A stretch of DNA of 64,000 nt, taken from contig JAJEKV010000004.1 of assembly GCA_021234155.1 (NCBI GenBank), positions 8,682,109 through 8,746,108 of the forward strand. The letters are read 5' to 3'. Below are positions 44,360 through 56,374 of this stretch, piece by piece. The stretch's first letter is position 1. Each line of letters begins with the position of its first letter. Source of the stretch: Isoetes taiwanensis (Eukaryota; Streptophyta; Lycopodiopsida; Isoetales; Isoetaceae). The position numbers were made by a program, and so were the translations under genes. The notes beneath the pieces are model-generated. The model was given only the letters and a program-made list of their open reading frames with translations, had not been told where the DNA came from and ran no database searches.

Positions 44360-45440
44360 TCACCTCGAATTGAGGAGTGGTTGTGTGAAAATATATTGGA
44401 GACTTTGATGATCGGTGTCCAATTGGAACTTTCTCCCTAACAAATAGTGTCTCCAAATTCTTAATGCTCTTACAATAGCCAGAAGCTCCTGATCATGCGT
44501 TGGGTAGCGTTGCTCTGCGTCATTCATCTTTTTCGAATCATAGGCCGCTACCCTTTCCTCCTGCATGAGGACTGCACCTGTTGCTATCCTGCTAGCGTCT
44601 GTCACCACAAGCTTGTCTTTGGCCGGATCTGGCAAGACCAACACTTGCGCGGTCGTCAATGCTTCTTTCAATGTGTCGAATGCTTTCTGGGCCTTGCTTT
44701 TCCAATGCGTTGCCCAATCTTTTATCTTCCCTGCTTTGGTGAGGTCCGTTAATGGCGCTGCTACCTTGGCAAAGTTCTTGACGAACCTTCTATAATAACC
44801 TGCTAAGCCGAGGAAGCTCCTCACTTCATGCGTGTTCTTCGGTGCGGGCCAATCAATCACTGCTTCAATCTTCGCAGGATCGGTGGAGATGCCTTCTGCT
44901 GTGATCACCTGCCCTAAGTACTCCACTCTTTCTGTTGCGAAGTGGCACTTGGATAGCTTCGCAAAGAGTTGATGCCTTCTTAGCTTTTCAAGCACCTTTC
45001 TCAAATGTTGGACATGCTCTTCCAGGGATTTGCTGTACACTAGAATATCATCGAAGAAGACTATGATGAAAGAATCTAGGAATTCACAGAAAACATCGTT
45101 CATGAGCCTCATGAAAGTTGCTGGGGCATTGGACAGTCCAAAGGGCATTGCTGTGAACTCATAGTGTCCATATCTTGTCCTGAACACTGTCTTATGGATA
45201 TCATCTTCTTTGATCCTGATCTGGTGATAACCTGATCTCAAGTCTATCTTGGAAAAGATTTTCACTCCCTATAACTGATCCATGAGATCATCTGATCTAG
45301 GCAAGGCATACTTGTTCTTAATGGTGTGCTTATTTAATTGACGGTAGTCAATGCACATTCTAAGGCTTCCATCCTTCTTCTTCACAAAAAGGATAGGCGC
45401 TCCAAAAAGAGAGACACTAGGTCTTATGAACCCTAGGTCT
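44360..45440 (-). pseudogene. Chromovirus reverse transcriptase and RNase H
   Basis: After a frameshift at about 45440: [20 protein letters not shown], then TAG near 45270, then 301 open codons with [28 protein letters not shown], the catalytic [29 protein letters not shown], and RNase H residues in [27 protein letters not shown] and DTDHQSL. All polymerase and RNase H active-site residues are present. Confidence 0.9.
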
Positions 45441-46434
45441 AGCAATTTCGCAGTTGCTTCTTCAACTCCATCAACTCTTCGGTTGACATTCTATATGGCG
45501 CCTTGCTTGTTGGCTTAGTCCCTGGCTCAAGTGCTATTTCACACTCGACTCCTCTGTAGGGTGGAAACTGCTTAATCTCATCAGGAAACAAGTCATGGAA
45601 TTCCTTTACCAACTTTGCTATCGGCTTTGGGAGTTTGCTCAATGTTTTGGCATGTTTCTCTTCTTCTGTCTCTTGGTCATCAGCCTCAAGTTTAAGGAGA
45701 TAGGCCACTTGCTCCTTCCTTATGCATTTAAGTAACTTCTCACTAGACATGCATTGCATGATTGGGGTGACTTCTTTACCTGTTATCTCAATGACCTTGC
45801 CCTCTGGCGTTGTTAAGGTTACTTTCCGCTTCCCACAATCAATTACGGCTCCCGCTGGTCCAAGGTATTCCATGCCTATGATCAAGTCGTACTTGCTGAT
45901 GTTCATCACTTCGGCTCCCAATGCAACATTGATACCTGGCAAGTCTACGTTGAAGTTGATCCTCTTCCCTGCTGTGTGTCGGACTGCTCCACTAGCCAAG
46001 ACAACTGACCTAGGCTTGGACTTCAAAGGCTTCAGCTTCAACATCTATACCATCCTTGGAGAAGCAAAATTATGGGTGCTCCCCGTATCTATCAACGCTA
46101 TGAAAGACTTAGGCTTGGCCTTCCCAGTTGTTGAAATGACTTGGTATTGGCTTTCAGCGTTCTCAGTGTCAATGGCGGCAAAAATATGGCACTCACCCTG
46201 GATATAGTCTGGTGCATCATCCTCGTCAGCTTCCGTGGGTGTCTCCCATCCCATCTCCGCTAATGCTGCGTTCATTACCAAGGGGCAGTTGTTTGTCCTA
46301 TGCCCTGGTTGGAAACACCTAAAGCACAGCTGCTTTTCTATACACTCCTGCTTCTTCTCTTTGGGAATGGATTGCAAGAACTGTTTCACTGCTTTTGAAT
46401 AGTTGGAACCCCCTCTTTGCTCTTTGAAGGTCAC
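45439..46434 (-). pseudogene. Chromovirus zinc knuckle, protease and RT leader
   Basis: 46434-46045: one CCHC knuckle (CFRCFQPGHRTNNC) and the protease active site FIALIDTGSTHNFASP. TAG at 46047-46045 interrupts; the frame then continues to 45439 with SKYDLIIGMEYLGPAGAVID (protease C-terminal part) and [20 protein letters not shown] (RT leader). Confidence 0.87.
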
Positions 46435-46560
46435 CTGCTTTTTATCTTGTTTGCCACTGCTTGCATTGCCCTGCTTCCCATAATTGGAGTTGTATTGCGG
46501 CCTGCTAGCTGCTGGACTTGCTGCCCTTGGGCTATAGCCTCCTGTGCCCTTTCTCTTATC

Positions 46561-47285
46561 CTAGAAATATTGCTGCCTTGGTGCATACTCTTGCGGTCCC
46601 GTTCCCTGCAAACAGACTGCTTTGGATTCTGCTTCTGCCACGGTCCTAGGGTTTATTGCTCTTACTAGCTTCCGGATCTCTTCATTCAATCCTTCGATGT
46701 AACCCTCTACCGCATGCCTCTCGCTCAACTTCGACACATATAGCCTTAGTCTCATGAATTCCTCCATGTACTTCTGAACTGATTTGTTGCCCTGCTGCAA
46801 CCTGTAAAACTGCTGCATCATGTGACACTTATGTTCTCTTGGCATATAATGGCGCTTGAATGCCTTAAGAAAACTTCTTGAACCTGCAAATGTCCCTGCT
46901 CAGCCCATGTGCTTTGGCATATCCCTTACCAGATCTTGGCTGCTCCCTTCAGGTTTGCTGTAGCTACTCTGCCTTTGTCTTTGTCCTTCATGCCATAAGC
47001 ATTGCCATACTCTCTCATCTCATCCAACCAAGCTTCTGCTTCCATTCCAGATCTGCTATCCCCTGAGAATTGCTCTAGCTTCCTTGCTTTCCATACATTG
47101 CTGGGCACGGAGTCAACCTTATTCTGATAATCAGATTGTGACCTGCCTCTGTCACGGTTTGGATCCTCCCGGCGGTCCCGTCTCTCCTCCTCCTCCTCTT
47201 CTGATCCGGAGTCCGAGTCTGAGCTAGAGTCGGAGGACTCCGTGCTAGGTGACCTCCTTTTCCGACTTCTCTTCCTTTGTTGCAC
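46561..47285 (-). pseudogene. Chromovirus gag
   Basis: Starts MQQRKRSRKRRSPS, followed by a Ser/Asp/Glu-rich stretch and an Arg/Asp-rich stretch. The gag domain is seen in ARKLEQFSGDSRSGMEAEAW and, after a frame break near 46900, in HMMQQFYRLQQGNKSVQKYM and GLNEEIRKLVRAI. A TAG at 46563-46561 (after RQQYF) interrupts the frame before the zinc knuckle. Confidence 0.8.
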
Positions 47286-47391
47286 TGTTCAGCCGGCTGG
47301 TGTTTCTGGCAATGGCACATTCTGATCCTGCCCTCCTATTGCTGCTCCTGCCAGCAATGTCCATTGGCCTCCGCGGACGATAAAAGAACCT

Positions 47392-47413
47392 TCCTTCCTT
47401 CCTTCCTTCCTTA
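47392..47413. repeat. (CCTT)n microsatellite
   Basis: CCTTCCTTCCTTCCTTCCTT in the leader upstream of chromovirus gag. Confidence 0.85.
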
Positions 47414-47578
47414 TCTCATGAATGTCGTACCTAATCTGGGATAGCTCTTCCTCTGGTGTTGCTGCATCAAACGCTTGGTACAGATTTCTTGGCTGGCGAA
47501 ACGCCTTGGTGGAGTACGCTCTTGTTCACGTTGTCTCTGTTCATCAACATTTCTAGGTACTCTAGCTGCATGCACATT

Positions 47579-48780
47579 AGATTGAACTCTGATGATTAGT
47601 TCCTTGTTTTGGTTGTTGCATTAGTTTGTTTGATGATGCAATTGAGGGGACAAAATTATATGTCAAGAAAACATAATTAAGGTCATGGTTTATATTCATA
47701 GATATAACTAGAAAAAGTGCCCAGCGTTGCTGGGCTTTTCGTTGGGATGAAAATGTTGGAATTGTGGCTTCAAGTTGATTATGTGAGGACAATATTATGT
47801 TCTTAAATTATTCTAAATTGAACATAGATTGTATCTTAATAAATAATGATGGATCTCAGCATGAAATGGGAAAATTAAGTTCACATGTCTTGGATAATAT
47901 GGTTGTGAAAGATGTCTCATATATTAGCATATAAAGCTTAAGTTTAACGAACTTGACAGCTTAAAAAACATAGACGTGGGAAGTCAATATGAGTTGCACA
48001 ACACAAACCTTTTAATGTTTAGGATATAGATAACAATACCACAATATAAGCATAAGGTAGAATAATAGAACTTTTAAAATAGGTAATATTTTTCATTTGC
48101 TAGCAATCCTATCCTTAAACGTCAACATGTAACATTTTTGAAATAAAACAATCAAATGAAAAACCTTTCTCCTAATAATTCGAACTACGAAATCATTGGC
48201 AGAGATGTTTGGCTAAAAGACCAACATGCCATGTTGCACTAAAGTTTCATCTTTTACTTAAAAAAAAAAGAAACCCATCTTTTGCAAAGTCTCCAATTGT
48301 TTGGAGCACTTTAGAATGGTTTGGGCAATGATGCCATCACTCTTTCGGCAGCTACTTACTCCTCAAAGACCTTCCCATAAATAAGCTCTTAAGAAAATGC
48401 AAAAATTCAAGTACTTGTCAGTTACGACCTGGAATATGAGTAATCTTTTAGCCTCTAATAATCTTGCCTATCGAGATAGTTTACATAAATACCGTACGTT
48501 CACCAATTGGCCTTCTTTTCATAAACAGAATTTCTAAGTTTCATAACCTAGCAACAGTATGTTTTTCTTTATGTAATTGTATAAACTATGTCATAAGCCT
48601 ACATTATCGAATATGATGCATATATAAAGACTTAAGAGGATCCATTTACCGGTAGGATCCGAGGTTTCCAAAAGAGGCATAATCTAAATGTTCAAGTAGC
48701 AAGCATGTAAAGCTAAAAATGCAATAGGATTATAAAGATAGTGCAGCAATATCCATAGCCAAGGATTTTGGAAAGGAAGC
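47579..48780. other. AT-rich spacer, nothing recognised
   Basis: There is no coding or structural signal between the gag leader and the NPF pseudogene. Base composition falls sharply to AT-rich at about 47580, suggesting the edge of the gypsy element. Confidence 0.5.
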
Positions 48781-48793
48781 TTTGATACTGCAG

Positions 48794-49700
48794 CTAGATG
48801 CAACAATCAGCCTCAATTGGAAAAGCATAGACGCCATAAACCCCTGCAATCATTGGGCGAGGACTATTGGGAAGAGATTTTTTCCTCTTGTTTTCTTCAA
48901 TCTTTTTGTAATAAGACCTTCCCTTGTACCACATGGCAAAGCACACATAGGCAAAGAAGTTGATGAGCCTAAGAACAGAGAGCAGCCAATAGAAGTTGTA
49001 CAGCTTATTGCGGTTAATGTTCCTGTATGGAAGCCAACCAGGCTTGCTCCCATGTCTGGTAACCTTATTAACTATGCTAACTATGGCACTGCTAAGGTAG
49101 AAGCCAAGGGCAATGGAAACTGAAAGCAAGGATGTGGCCATGCTATGCATACATTCGAGATTCTCGTGATGAAGAAGAAATCTAAAAGCCCTACAGTTAT
49201 GAACATTTCTGAAATGCCAAAGCATATGGATGGCAAGGCAAACCGGAATGCACTTATCGCACAGTTTGCTCTGTGGTTATCCAAAGAAACCATGTTCCTT
49301 TGCAAAAGATGAATCCTCTTTATCTCTACAAGTGCAAAAGCTGTTGTGCATGAACTTACAAACAAAGACCCCAAGTCCTACCCTCTCGCAAATGTGTGAT
49401 GCCCCTTTCATGCCCCCGTTATTCTCCTAGCAACCGCACAAGTAGCTTATCATATAGTGGCAAGCATAATTAGGGATGCTGCTATGGCAAAGAACGCGAT
49501 CGATGCTACCGGGAACTCGAAGCTTCCTATTGTTCTGTCCATGGATGTTACCTCTTCCATGGTGAAGGATTGCAGTTGTGCTAGCACATAGCTCTGCAGA
49601 ATTGTTGCTCCCCTTATGGCACATTTTGCTTCTTCAACTTGTGTTAATGAGAGCATGTTCGTAAAACCGATACGGGGACACAAACTTACAGATATGACAA
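48794..49700 (-). pseudogene. NPF: NPF (NRT1/PTR) transporter, C-terminal remnant
   Basis: Three minus-strand frames give the end of a plant NPF nitrate/peptide transporter in order: TQVEEAKCAIRG, AQLQSFTMEEVTSMDRTIG and FEFPVASIAFFAIAASLIML (49700-49450); ALVEIKRIHLLQR, ALPSICFGISEMFITVGLLD (49370-49150); ALGFYLSSAIVSIVNKVTRH, SKPGWLPYRNINRNKLYNFY, WLLSVLRLINFFAYVCFAMW (49120-48880). These are the last five or so membrane segments. Frame changes near 49440 and 49150 and stops show decay. No upstream exons were found to the right. Confidence 0.82.
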
Positions 49701-49759
49701 ACACAAAGGCAATAAATTGACCTTCAACATTCTTATCCAATAAGCTAATCAACTTTGTG

Positions 49760-51150
49760 ATTTCTTACTTGGTAATACCATTTACTGAGCCACAAAATTG
49801 GAGCTACAGGGTTCGTATTCAACCTCCAGGATTCATAATGATATTTTAGCAAATTAAAGATTGCCGATTTTCCAACCCTAAAGAAATAATAGATGTTAAA
49901 CCAGTGATAGATAGAAGTGAAAAAAAGAAAAGATATGCCACAATGCAAGTCTCCATACTGCAAATCAGCAACGAAAACATTAAGTATATCTTACCTCTAA
50001 TAGCTATTCATGCGACTCCAGCCAAAAACAAATAGTGATGGAGATGAACTTGGAAATAAGATTGTAAATCTGGAAAGCAAGAGAACTTTTGCAGGTGAAG
50101 TACAAACAATTAAACAAAGGAAGAGCTCGAGGAAATGTTTCTCACGATCCTTACCTTTTCATTCTCAGTCTTTGAATCCTAATTCCCTGCAAACAGAGAT
50201 CTGAGCCCTTATGGGAGCCGCAAGCTAAAAACATCAAATGAAAAGGGTGTGCGGGCTTGGGATTTTCTCCTAAAAATATCTCTGATCTTGTCGCCTTATC
50301 TCACTTAGCTGGAGAGGGCAAGCATTCGTCATAGCTGCTTACGAAAAAGTTAGACTGGAAATTATTTCAAAGGGGGAAAAGTCAAATGAAACAGAGTATA
50401 TGATTCTTATCTGCCTTCGCCAGTTCATGTTCTGCTTCTGAAGCTTTATTTTCTCGAACCCTAAACTCTACTTCAAGTGTAAATCGTAAATTGAAGCAAG
50501 ATGCTGCTTAAAACAGGGGATACAGATTAGAAATGTCCTGAAGAAATAAACTGCCTTTGAATGGTAAAAATGAGTCTATCTTGCAGATAATGCTAAGAAG
50601 CATCATTGTACAGTGCGAATCAAGCGAATATGATATCCTCCAGAACAAATCGTGTATGGCAAAAGCCTTATACTCTCAAAATAACAACTTAATAAAAATT
50701 TGCCGGATAAGAAATGCATAACCCTTACCAGTTGAATAAAACGCAGGTGCAAAAATGGGACAATTTAGATGGAAAAACCATCATCAACTTTGGATTTCGT
50801 GCCGGACTTAGGTATAAAAGGATTCATCGCTCTGTCTACCTCTCCGAATTTCGCATAACCGACTACGTGCCTAATTTTTCCTCCCTTCCTATGATCAAAC
50901 GGTTTAGCACAAAAGCATGTCTTTTGTCAAGGACAAACCGTGGCCAGTAAACCACTGAAGCAAGGAGTGAAAATACGGGCAAAATCGTTCACGCTGGTTT
51001 CTAAAGTAATAACTAACTAATGAACGGTCCAAAATGAAATTGTGGAAAAAAACTTTGACGGCCGAGATGCTATGCACACACTACATTTTGCTTTTATTAC
51101 TATATATAGATATTATTTTTACATTCAAGATATCAGAGAGTTGAAAACAT
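49760..51150. other. No gene recognised
   Basis: Only short frames. A spacer between the NPF remnant and the unidentified ORF cluster. Confidence 0.45.
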
Positions 51151-51158
51151 TTCTAATT

Positions 51159-52662
51159 CTATTCTTGGAATTTCTTCAAGTAATCTGGGTTGTCCTCCAA
51201 AAATTTCTTCACTTGGGCTGTGCCGATTGTTCGCCCTAGATTCCTGAGGATATTTGTGGCCGTGCCTCCTTGAAGTGCGGTCACCAAGTCTTCAATCCTC
51301 CTCTCCGATGTATAGGCCGCAGTTACTGCCAATCTGCCCTGCCGTCTATAGGGGACTGCGAAGTCGAAGATGCTTAATGCTATTGTTCTCTTGACGAGGA
51401 TGAAATGGTAGATGTTTGGGGCCATACGAGCATGACTTCTGAATCCCGAGAGAGCAATGAGCATGAAGACTCCTTCTTCACCCGTGGGCTGAATTGGCGG
51501 TGTATAACCACTATCCTTCCGTCGATGAGCAAGGGGAGGTAGAACCTAAGGGCTTTGTCATGTCCTGCCTCTTCGCCGGCTCTGAAGGCTGCTCTGTGTC
51601 TTCCGAAGTACTTATCAACCGGTACTTCCACCATCTCTCTGTAGTCGCGGTACATGGATGTCGGGGTTGATCTTGCGCCTTCAGCTAATCGGTGCCGATG
51701 CCGATGTGCTAGGTAGGAGCGCAGACGTTGATTTCCCCCTGATTCCCATGCGCTACTGAATTGCCAAAAACTCCTCTTCTGAGGGCAACTCTTGCTCAGC
51801 CATCATCTGTCTGATGCCGGTGTAGGCTTCAATATCCATTGATGTCTGGCCGGTGTAGGTCCGGGCTTCCTTTATGCTAATGGGAAAGTCCTGTGTTTCC
51901 CGGTCGATGAAATCATCGAGGTCTGGATCTTGCCGTAGGAGATGCAGAAGTTCATCTACTCTATAGCCCTGTCACCGGACTCGGGAGGTTCTTGATGTCA
52001 TGGAGGTTTGGCACGTCTCTCCTTGGATAATCTTTGGGTCAAGCTTGTTATTCCTTGCCCAAGTGGTGGGGCTGTTCTTGTGGCTCGAGCCCTTCTTCGA
52101 AGCTTTGGAGCTGCTGCTCTGCTTGCTGCCTTTCTTATACTAGGTCGATGTCTTCTGTGTCTGAGTCGCATCCTTCCTCTTCTTCCTCCTCTGCCTCCTC
52201 GTATGCAAGGCACATCTGCTCTTCTTTAGCTGCTGCCATGGCCATTGGATCTATGTCTAAGGGTTGCACAGATGGTTCTCCTATCTGGGTTTGGGCTCGA
52301 AGAGATAGAAAAATAGCTACGGCTGTGGTGTAAGAGAAGTGTCTCCTCCTATTCATATTTATGGACATATAATTAGGTAAGCGACTAGCCTTGTTTTCTA
52401 GGTACTTATCTATGTTGGGGATGTCTTGCAGTGCTATCTTGAGGGCCATGCTTGGTGCAAAATATCCTATGCAAGGTGGGAGCTCTACTAGAGAAGGTCC
52501 TATCTTGGCATGGAACTCAGACATAATGTCTTGATAGAAAGGGGTGGCATTGATGGTGGCTTCCACATCAACCTCCTTCTGGACGACGGCAAAGACGGAG
52601 TTGATGACGGCCTCTGCCACATGAGCTGTGGCGCTGTACCATCGCCTAAATGCAGTGGTCAT
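51159..52662 (-). pseudogene. Unidentified acidic ORF cluster
   Basis: Minus strand. 52662-52135 encodes about 175 residues starting MTTAFRRWYSATAHVAEAV, with a C-terminal acidic run (EEAEEEEEEGCDSDTEDID). In-frame stops and one frameshift are followed by more open sequence (VDELLHLLRQDPDLDDFID, TSMDIEAYTGIRQMMAEQE), then 51655-51380 (YREMVEVPVDKYFGRHRAAF) and 51464-51159 (LVKRTIALSIFDFAVPYRR, ending NPDYLKKFQE). Together it looks like one or two broken proteins of about 500 residues. I do not recognise the family. The first ATG coincides with the outer end of the inverted repeat at 52660. Confidence 0.5.
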
Positions 52663-52685
52663 TAGAAAAAAAATGGGGTCTCCAA
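52660..52685 (+). repeat. Inverted terminal repeat, left
   Basis: 26 bases starting CATTAGAAAAAAAATGGGGT, paired with 60922-60947. It contains an 8-A run, but the whole match, including GGGGTCTCCAA, is too long for chance in a window of this size. Confidence 0.75.
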
Positions 52686-52967
52686 CCATCCTTAAACTTA
52701 ATATTAAAAATTCCACCTAGGTTTACACATGGAGCCAATGGGGAGATACCTGTAATGTTGTAAGGGCACATTACGTGGCAATAGAAGTGTGCTCAATCTC
52801 TTACTAGGCATCCACATGGCCACTTTTAATTGGACACGAGTTTCAATAGGGCTTCCCTTGTGTGGGTAGAGATATCTATAATCTTACTTGGTTTATGCGC
52901 GCACGAAATTCTAAACCTACGAAAATTTCCCGGAATGGTAATCGTAATGGTTTAGGGTTAGTCTTTC

Positions 52968-53475
52968 TCGGAGGCAGAAAGAAGGCAGAAGGAGTTCCGA
53001 TTCATCCACTCGGTTCATCTACAGATCTTGATTGGAGGAGCATCAAACAAATGAGGTGCGACTTGCTAGTTTACATAAAAAAAATTTGCTGTTTGTAACA
53101 TTGCCTTTGGTATAACTAGAGCGGAGGTTGCCCTGATAGATTCTACAATCCCATTCCATTCGTGCGTTCAGGAGTAAGTAAAGAAAGAAGAAGGGAAGGT
53201 GTTGGATTCATCCACTTGAACCATCTACAGATTTTGATTGGAGGAGCATCAAAACAAATCAGGTGCGACTTGCTAGTTTACATAAAAAAAATTGTTGTTT
53301 ATAACATTGCCTTTGGTATAACTAGAGCAGAGGTTGCCCTGATAGATTCTACAATCCCATTCCATTGTGTGCTCGGAGGCAGAAAGAGGGCAGAAGGAGT
53401 TCCGATTCATCCACTTGGTTCATCTACAAATTTTGATTGGAGGAGCATCAAAAGAAATCAGGTGCTTAACATGCC
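52968..53475 (+). repeat. Three tandem ~200-206-bp repeats
   Basis: The anchor ATTGGAGGAGCATCAAA occurs at 53031, 53237 and 53436, giving spacings of 206 and 199 bp. The shared block runs from CGGAGGCAGAAAG through ATTCATCCACT and GACTTGCTAGTTTACATAAA to TCTACAATCCCATTCCATT. Short frames exist in each unit but shift between units. Confidence 0.85.
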
Positions 53476-53829
53476 ATTTGATTCTTTCATATGCATTAGG
53501 ATTGAAGTGTTCTGAAGCTGGTTTTTTAAGAAACAACTTGCTTCTCTTCCTTTCTGATTTGTATCTTTCTTTGTAATCCGGTTTTTTGCTTTGCTTTTAA
53601 TTTTGCTCTTTACATTATTACATCAATTGAAGGTAGTTGCTTAGTTCTCAAAAATCCAGTGCTTTGCTTATCATTTCTCATGACAAAATTGTTGCTCAGA
53701 TTCTTGTTTTGTTGTCTGCAGGTCATGTCAATGCTTAGGTCTGGTCCGGATCGATTATTGTGCGTGAATCGAGAAAAGTGAGAATGGTGATTGGCTTGAA
53801 ACCGTGTTTCCATTGGTTCATGGGTTACC

Positions 53830-54841
53830 ATGATGCCTCGAACAACTGGTGAGCATAAGGTAGATAAGTCCAGGTTAAGTGACCTCTCAACTCATTGGAA
53901 GGGACGAGTAAAAGACATTGTATTTAGTCCTGGGGGTAAGAAGGTTCTTTTTTTTGTTGTGGAGCATGCTTACGGTCCACGTGAAATGGCAAAGGAGTCA
54001 ATTGCAGGGAAGTCATCATGTCCTAAACTTGAAGCCAATTACATTTCCTCCTCTGACTTTGTTGATAGAGTGGACGCTCAGAGCATTACAAGCGTCCTTG
54101 AAGTCTACCATTATAAGATAGGGCAACTGTTATTTCAGGAATTTTCAAGGAAAATTCTGCATGATGAAGGCATCTGGTTTCATAAATTCCACTACACAGT
54201 ATCTGCAAGGCGCATAGGAAAACTTGTGGAGATCGGTCCCCCAAGCTTAAAATCCATGGGTGCTGAATTCTGTGATCAGAAAGTACTAACATCCTATCGT
54301 GTACATCTGACGAAAGAAGTCTTTAGGACCCTCACAGAAAGTGGTGGAGTTAGATGTGCCATCAAAGTGTTTTTGCCAGTTAACGTGTTTTCCTTCTTCT
54401 TTCAATCTGAATCGTTTAAGGTTGCTCCTCAAACATATACGTGTAATCACATTACAACCAAGACATTGGAAGGCTTATTTTTGGGTGATTGGATGCGGAG
54501 GGAGCATGAAAGTGGAGGCCAAATTACAGAATGCATGGCTGCAACAAATACATTCATTTTCAGGTAATATGTATATTTCTAAGACTATTGCAGATACAGA
54601 TTGACCATTTCTAAGACTATTTCTAAAAGTTCCACCATTTTTCTGCAGATACAGGTTGACTAAGCAAATGTTATATTGCAACTATTTTATTGAAAGAAGA
54701 AAGCGCTTTTGGAAGAATGGTCGTTATCATTGGAAAGCTGTGGAAGAACATGGCAGAAATCCTCTTTTCATGGATCTGAGTATTGTTTATGGCGAAGCTG
54801 AAAATAGAGTGCTCAACGTGGAGGAGGATGACGCTACTTGA
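53830..54841 (+). CDS. Unidentified two-exon ORF inside the candidate transposon
   Basis: Exon 1 opens at 53830 (MMPRTTGEHKVDKSRL) and runs 245 codons to a plausible donor CAG|GTAATA at about 54564. A T/C-rich stretch ending CTGCAG near 54648 could be the acceptor. It joins RLTKQMLYCNYFIERRKRFW and ends at TGA 54841 after LNVEEDDAT. Exon 1 contains THWKGRVKDIVFSPGGKKVL and YHYKIGQLLFQEFSRKILHD; exon 2 is Arg/Lys-rich, then acidic. I do not recognise a family; there are no obvious catalytic motifs, signal peptide or membrane segments. It may be an accessory gene of the transposon, transcribed opposite to the transposase-like gene. Confidence 0.5.
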
Positions 54842-56300
54842 TCAGAAAAATCGTTAGATACTTTCAGGATGCATGGTGAGTTTCAGTTCTTTTTGAATGG
54901 AAGAAAGATTGGATATCGCAGGGAATGCGAAATCAAGTGTAAAGATTGCAAGTTTCCAAATGTAGTCAGCATTAAATCAATAATATAATAGGATAAAAAT
55001 TTGTTGGATGCTGGATCTTCAGGTTCAATTCCTGAAATCACGACTGAAATTCCTGAAATCTTCTATGTCTTTGACTGCAGATTTCTGAGCCATGCATACA
55101 ACTATTGATTCAGCTTTTCAATCTGTCAGTAAACTTTAGAACTGTATGAGAGAGGACTGGACATATTCTACAACATTCATGAAGCGTACAAATTGTCATG
55201 AACAGATCTGCGTACAACTTACTTTTGATAGTGATCATCCAAGAAATAAAGCCTTACATTTTTATACTTTTCATACAACATTTATTTTTTAGAGTGCACA
55301 TTGACTCTTGCAAGGCTTGCATTCACTTGTCATTTATAGTTCATGCACTACCTTTGCAAGACTTGTCTCATTTTTTTATGGATTGCCTCTTATGGATCCC
55401 TTTTACACTAAGTGGCATCTTGAACCTTTGCCTTTCAGAGATAGAGGACAAGTCAAATTTGGAGAAGAAATCACCTGCACGTCTTGCAAGTCTTGCAATG
55501 GTAACCCTTTGATTATCACACATATGAGTGAAAGTGACGAGTCTTCCAAGGGTAATATGTCATCCATAAAAAGGCAGTGATGAGTGCAACCAGATGGACG
55601 CAAATTTTGCAAACATATGAGTGAGTGAAGTCTTGTAAGGACTATGACACAGATGAGCAAGTGCCAGCCATACAAGGGTAATGCGCGATCCATAAAAAGA
55701 TGAATAAGTCAAAATTTCACAAGGGTTTTCATTTTTTATAATGTTGAAATGTTCAATTTCGAAATGTTGGCCAATGGGTGGTTAGCTCTAATTTTAAGCT
55801 TATTTGTACAACTTTTATAATTCAAAAACTGTATTGTCCAATGGCCAGGAATCTTGTCATGCTCAGGACGATGACCACGTTAAATGTTTTATGGAAGTGT
55901 TGAACATTGCTTGCAGATTTGTGATCTGTATAGATATGGTATTCATGTTTGCAATATATGCTTGCTTATAAACATACACCTCCAGGCTTATACAAGTGTC
56001 AATGTAGATGATATTCTATAGAAGGCTTATATGTGTCCTATACGTTGGGAAATAACTTTTGTCCACACATAGGCCAAAATCTAAGGTTTTCCATAGACTA
56101 GGCTTATAAACTTGGACATAGACTAGGCTAGGCTTATAAACTTTGTCCATAGACTAGGCTTAGACATAGACTAGGCTTATAAACTTTGTCCATAGACTAG
56201 GTCCTTTCATATGGTATGAAAGTAGTATCATACCATTTGAATGTTAACAAATTTGAATGTTAACAAACCTAAATGTTAAAAAATGAATAGTAGTACGAAA
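54842..56300. other. Degenerate repeats, no gene
   Basis: Contains short repeated blocks such as CATATGAGTGA..TCTTCCAAGGGTAAT..ATCCATAAAAAG (55520-55700) and TAGACTAGGCTTATAAACTT (56097-56205, four or more partial copies). No coding evidence. Confidence 0.55.
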
Positions 56301-56374
56301 GTATGATATTTTGCATGGCGTTGGGGGCTCGGATTTGAAGCCCCATTTCTGCATGCAGCAGGGGATAATGATTT

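Larger units (their letters stand above)
42071..47578 (-). mobile_element. Ty3/gypsy chromovirus, internal region
   Basis: Minus strand: gag (47285 to 46561), zinc knuckle and protease (46434-45439), RT/RNase H (to 44360), integrase (44350-43097), chromodomain (43044-42751), then about 680 bp to the 3' LTR. The frame is broken only by a few nonsense changes and one frameshift, so it is fairly young. No 5' LTR or primer-binding site adjoins 47578. Confidence 0.9.
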
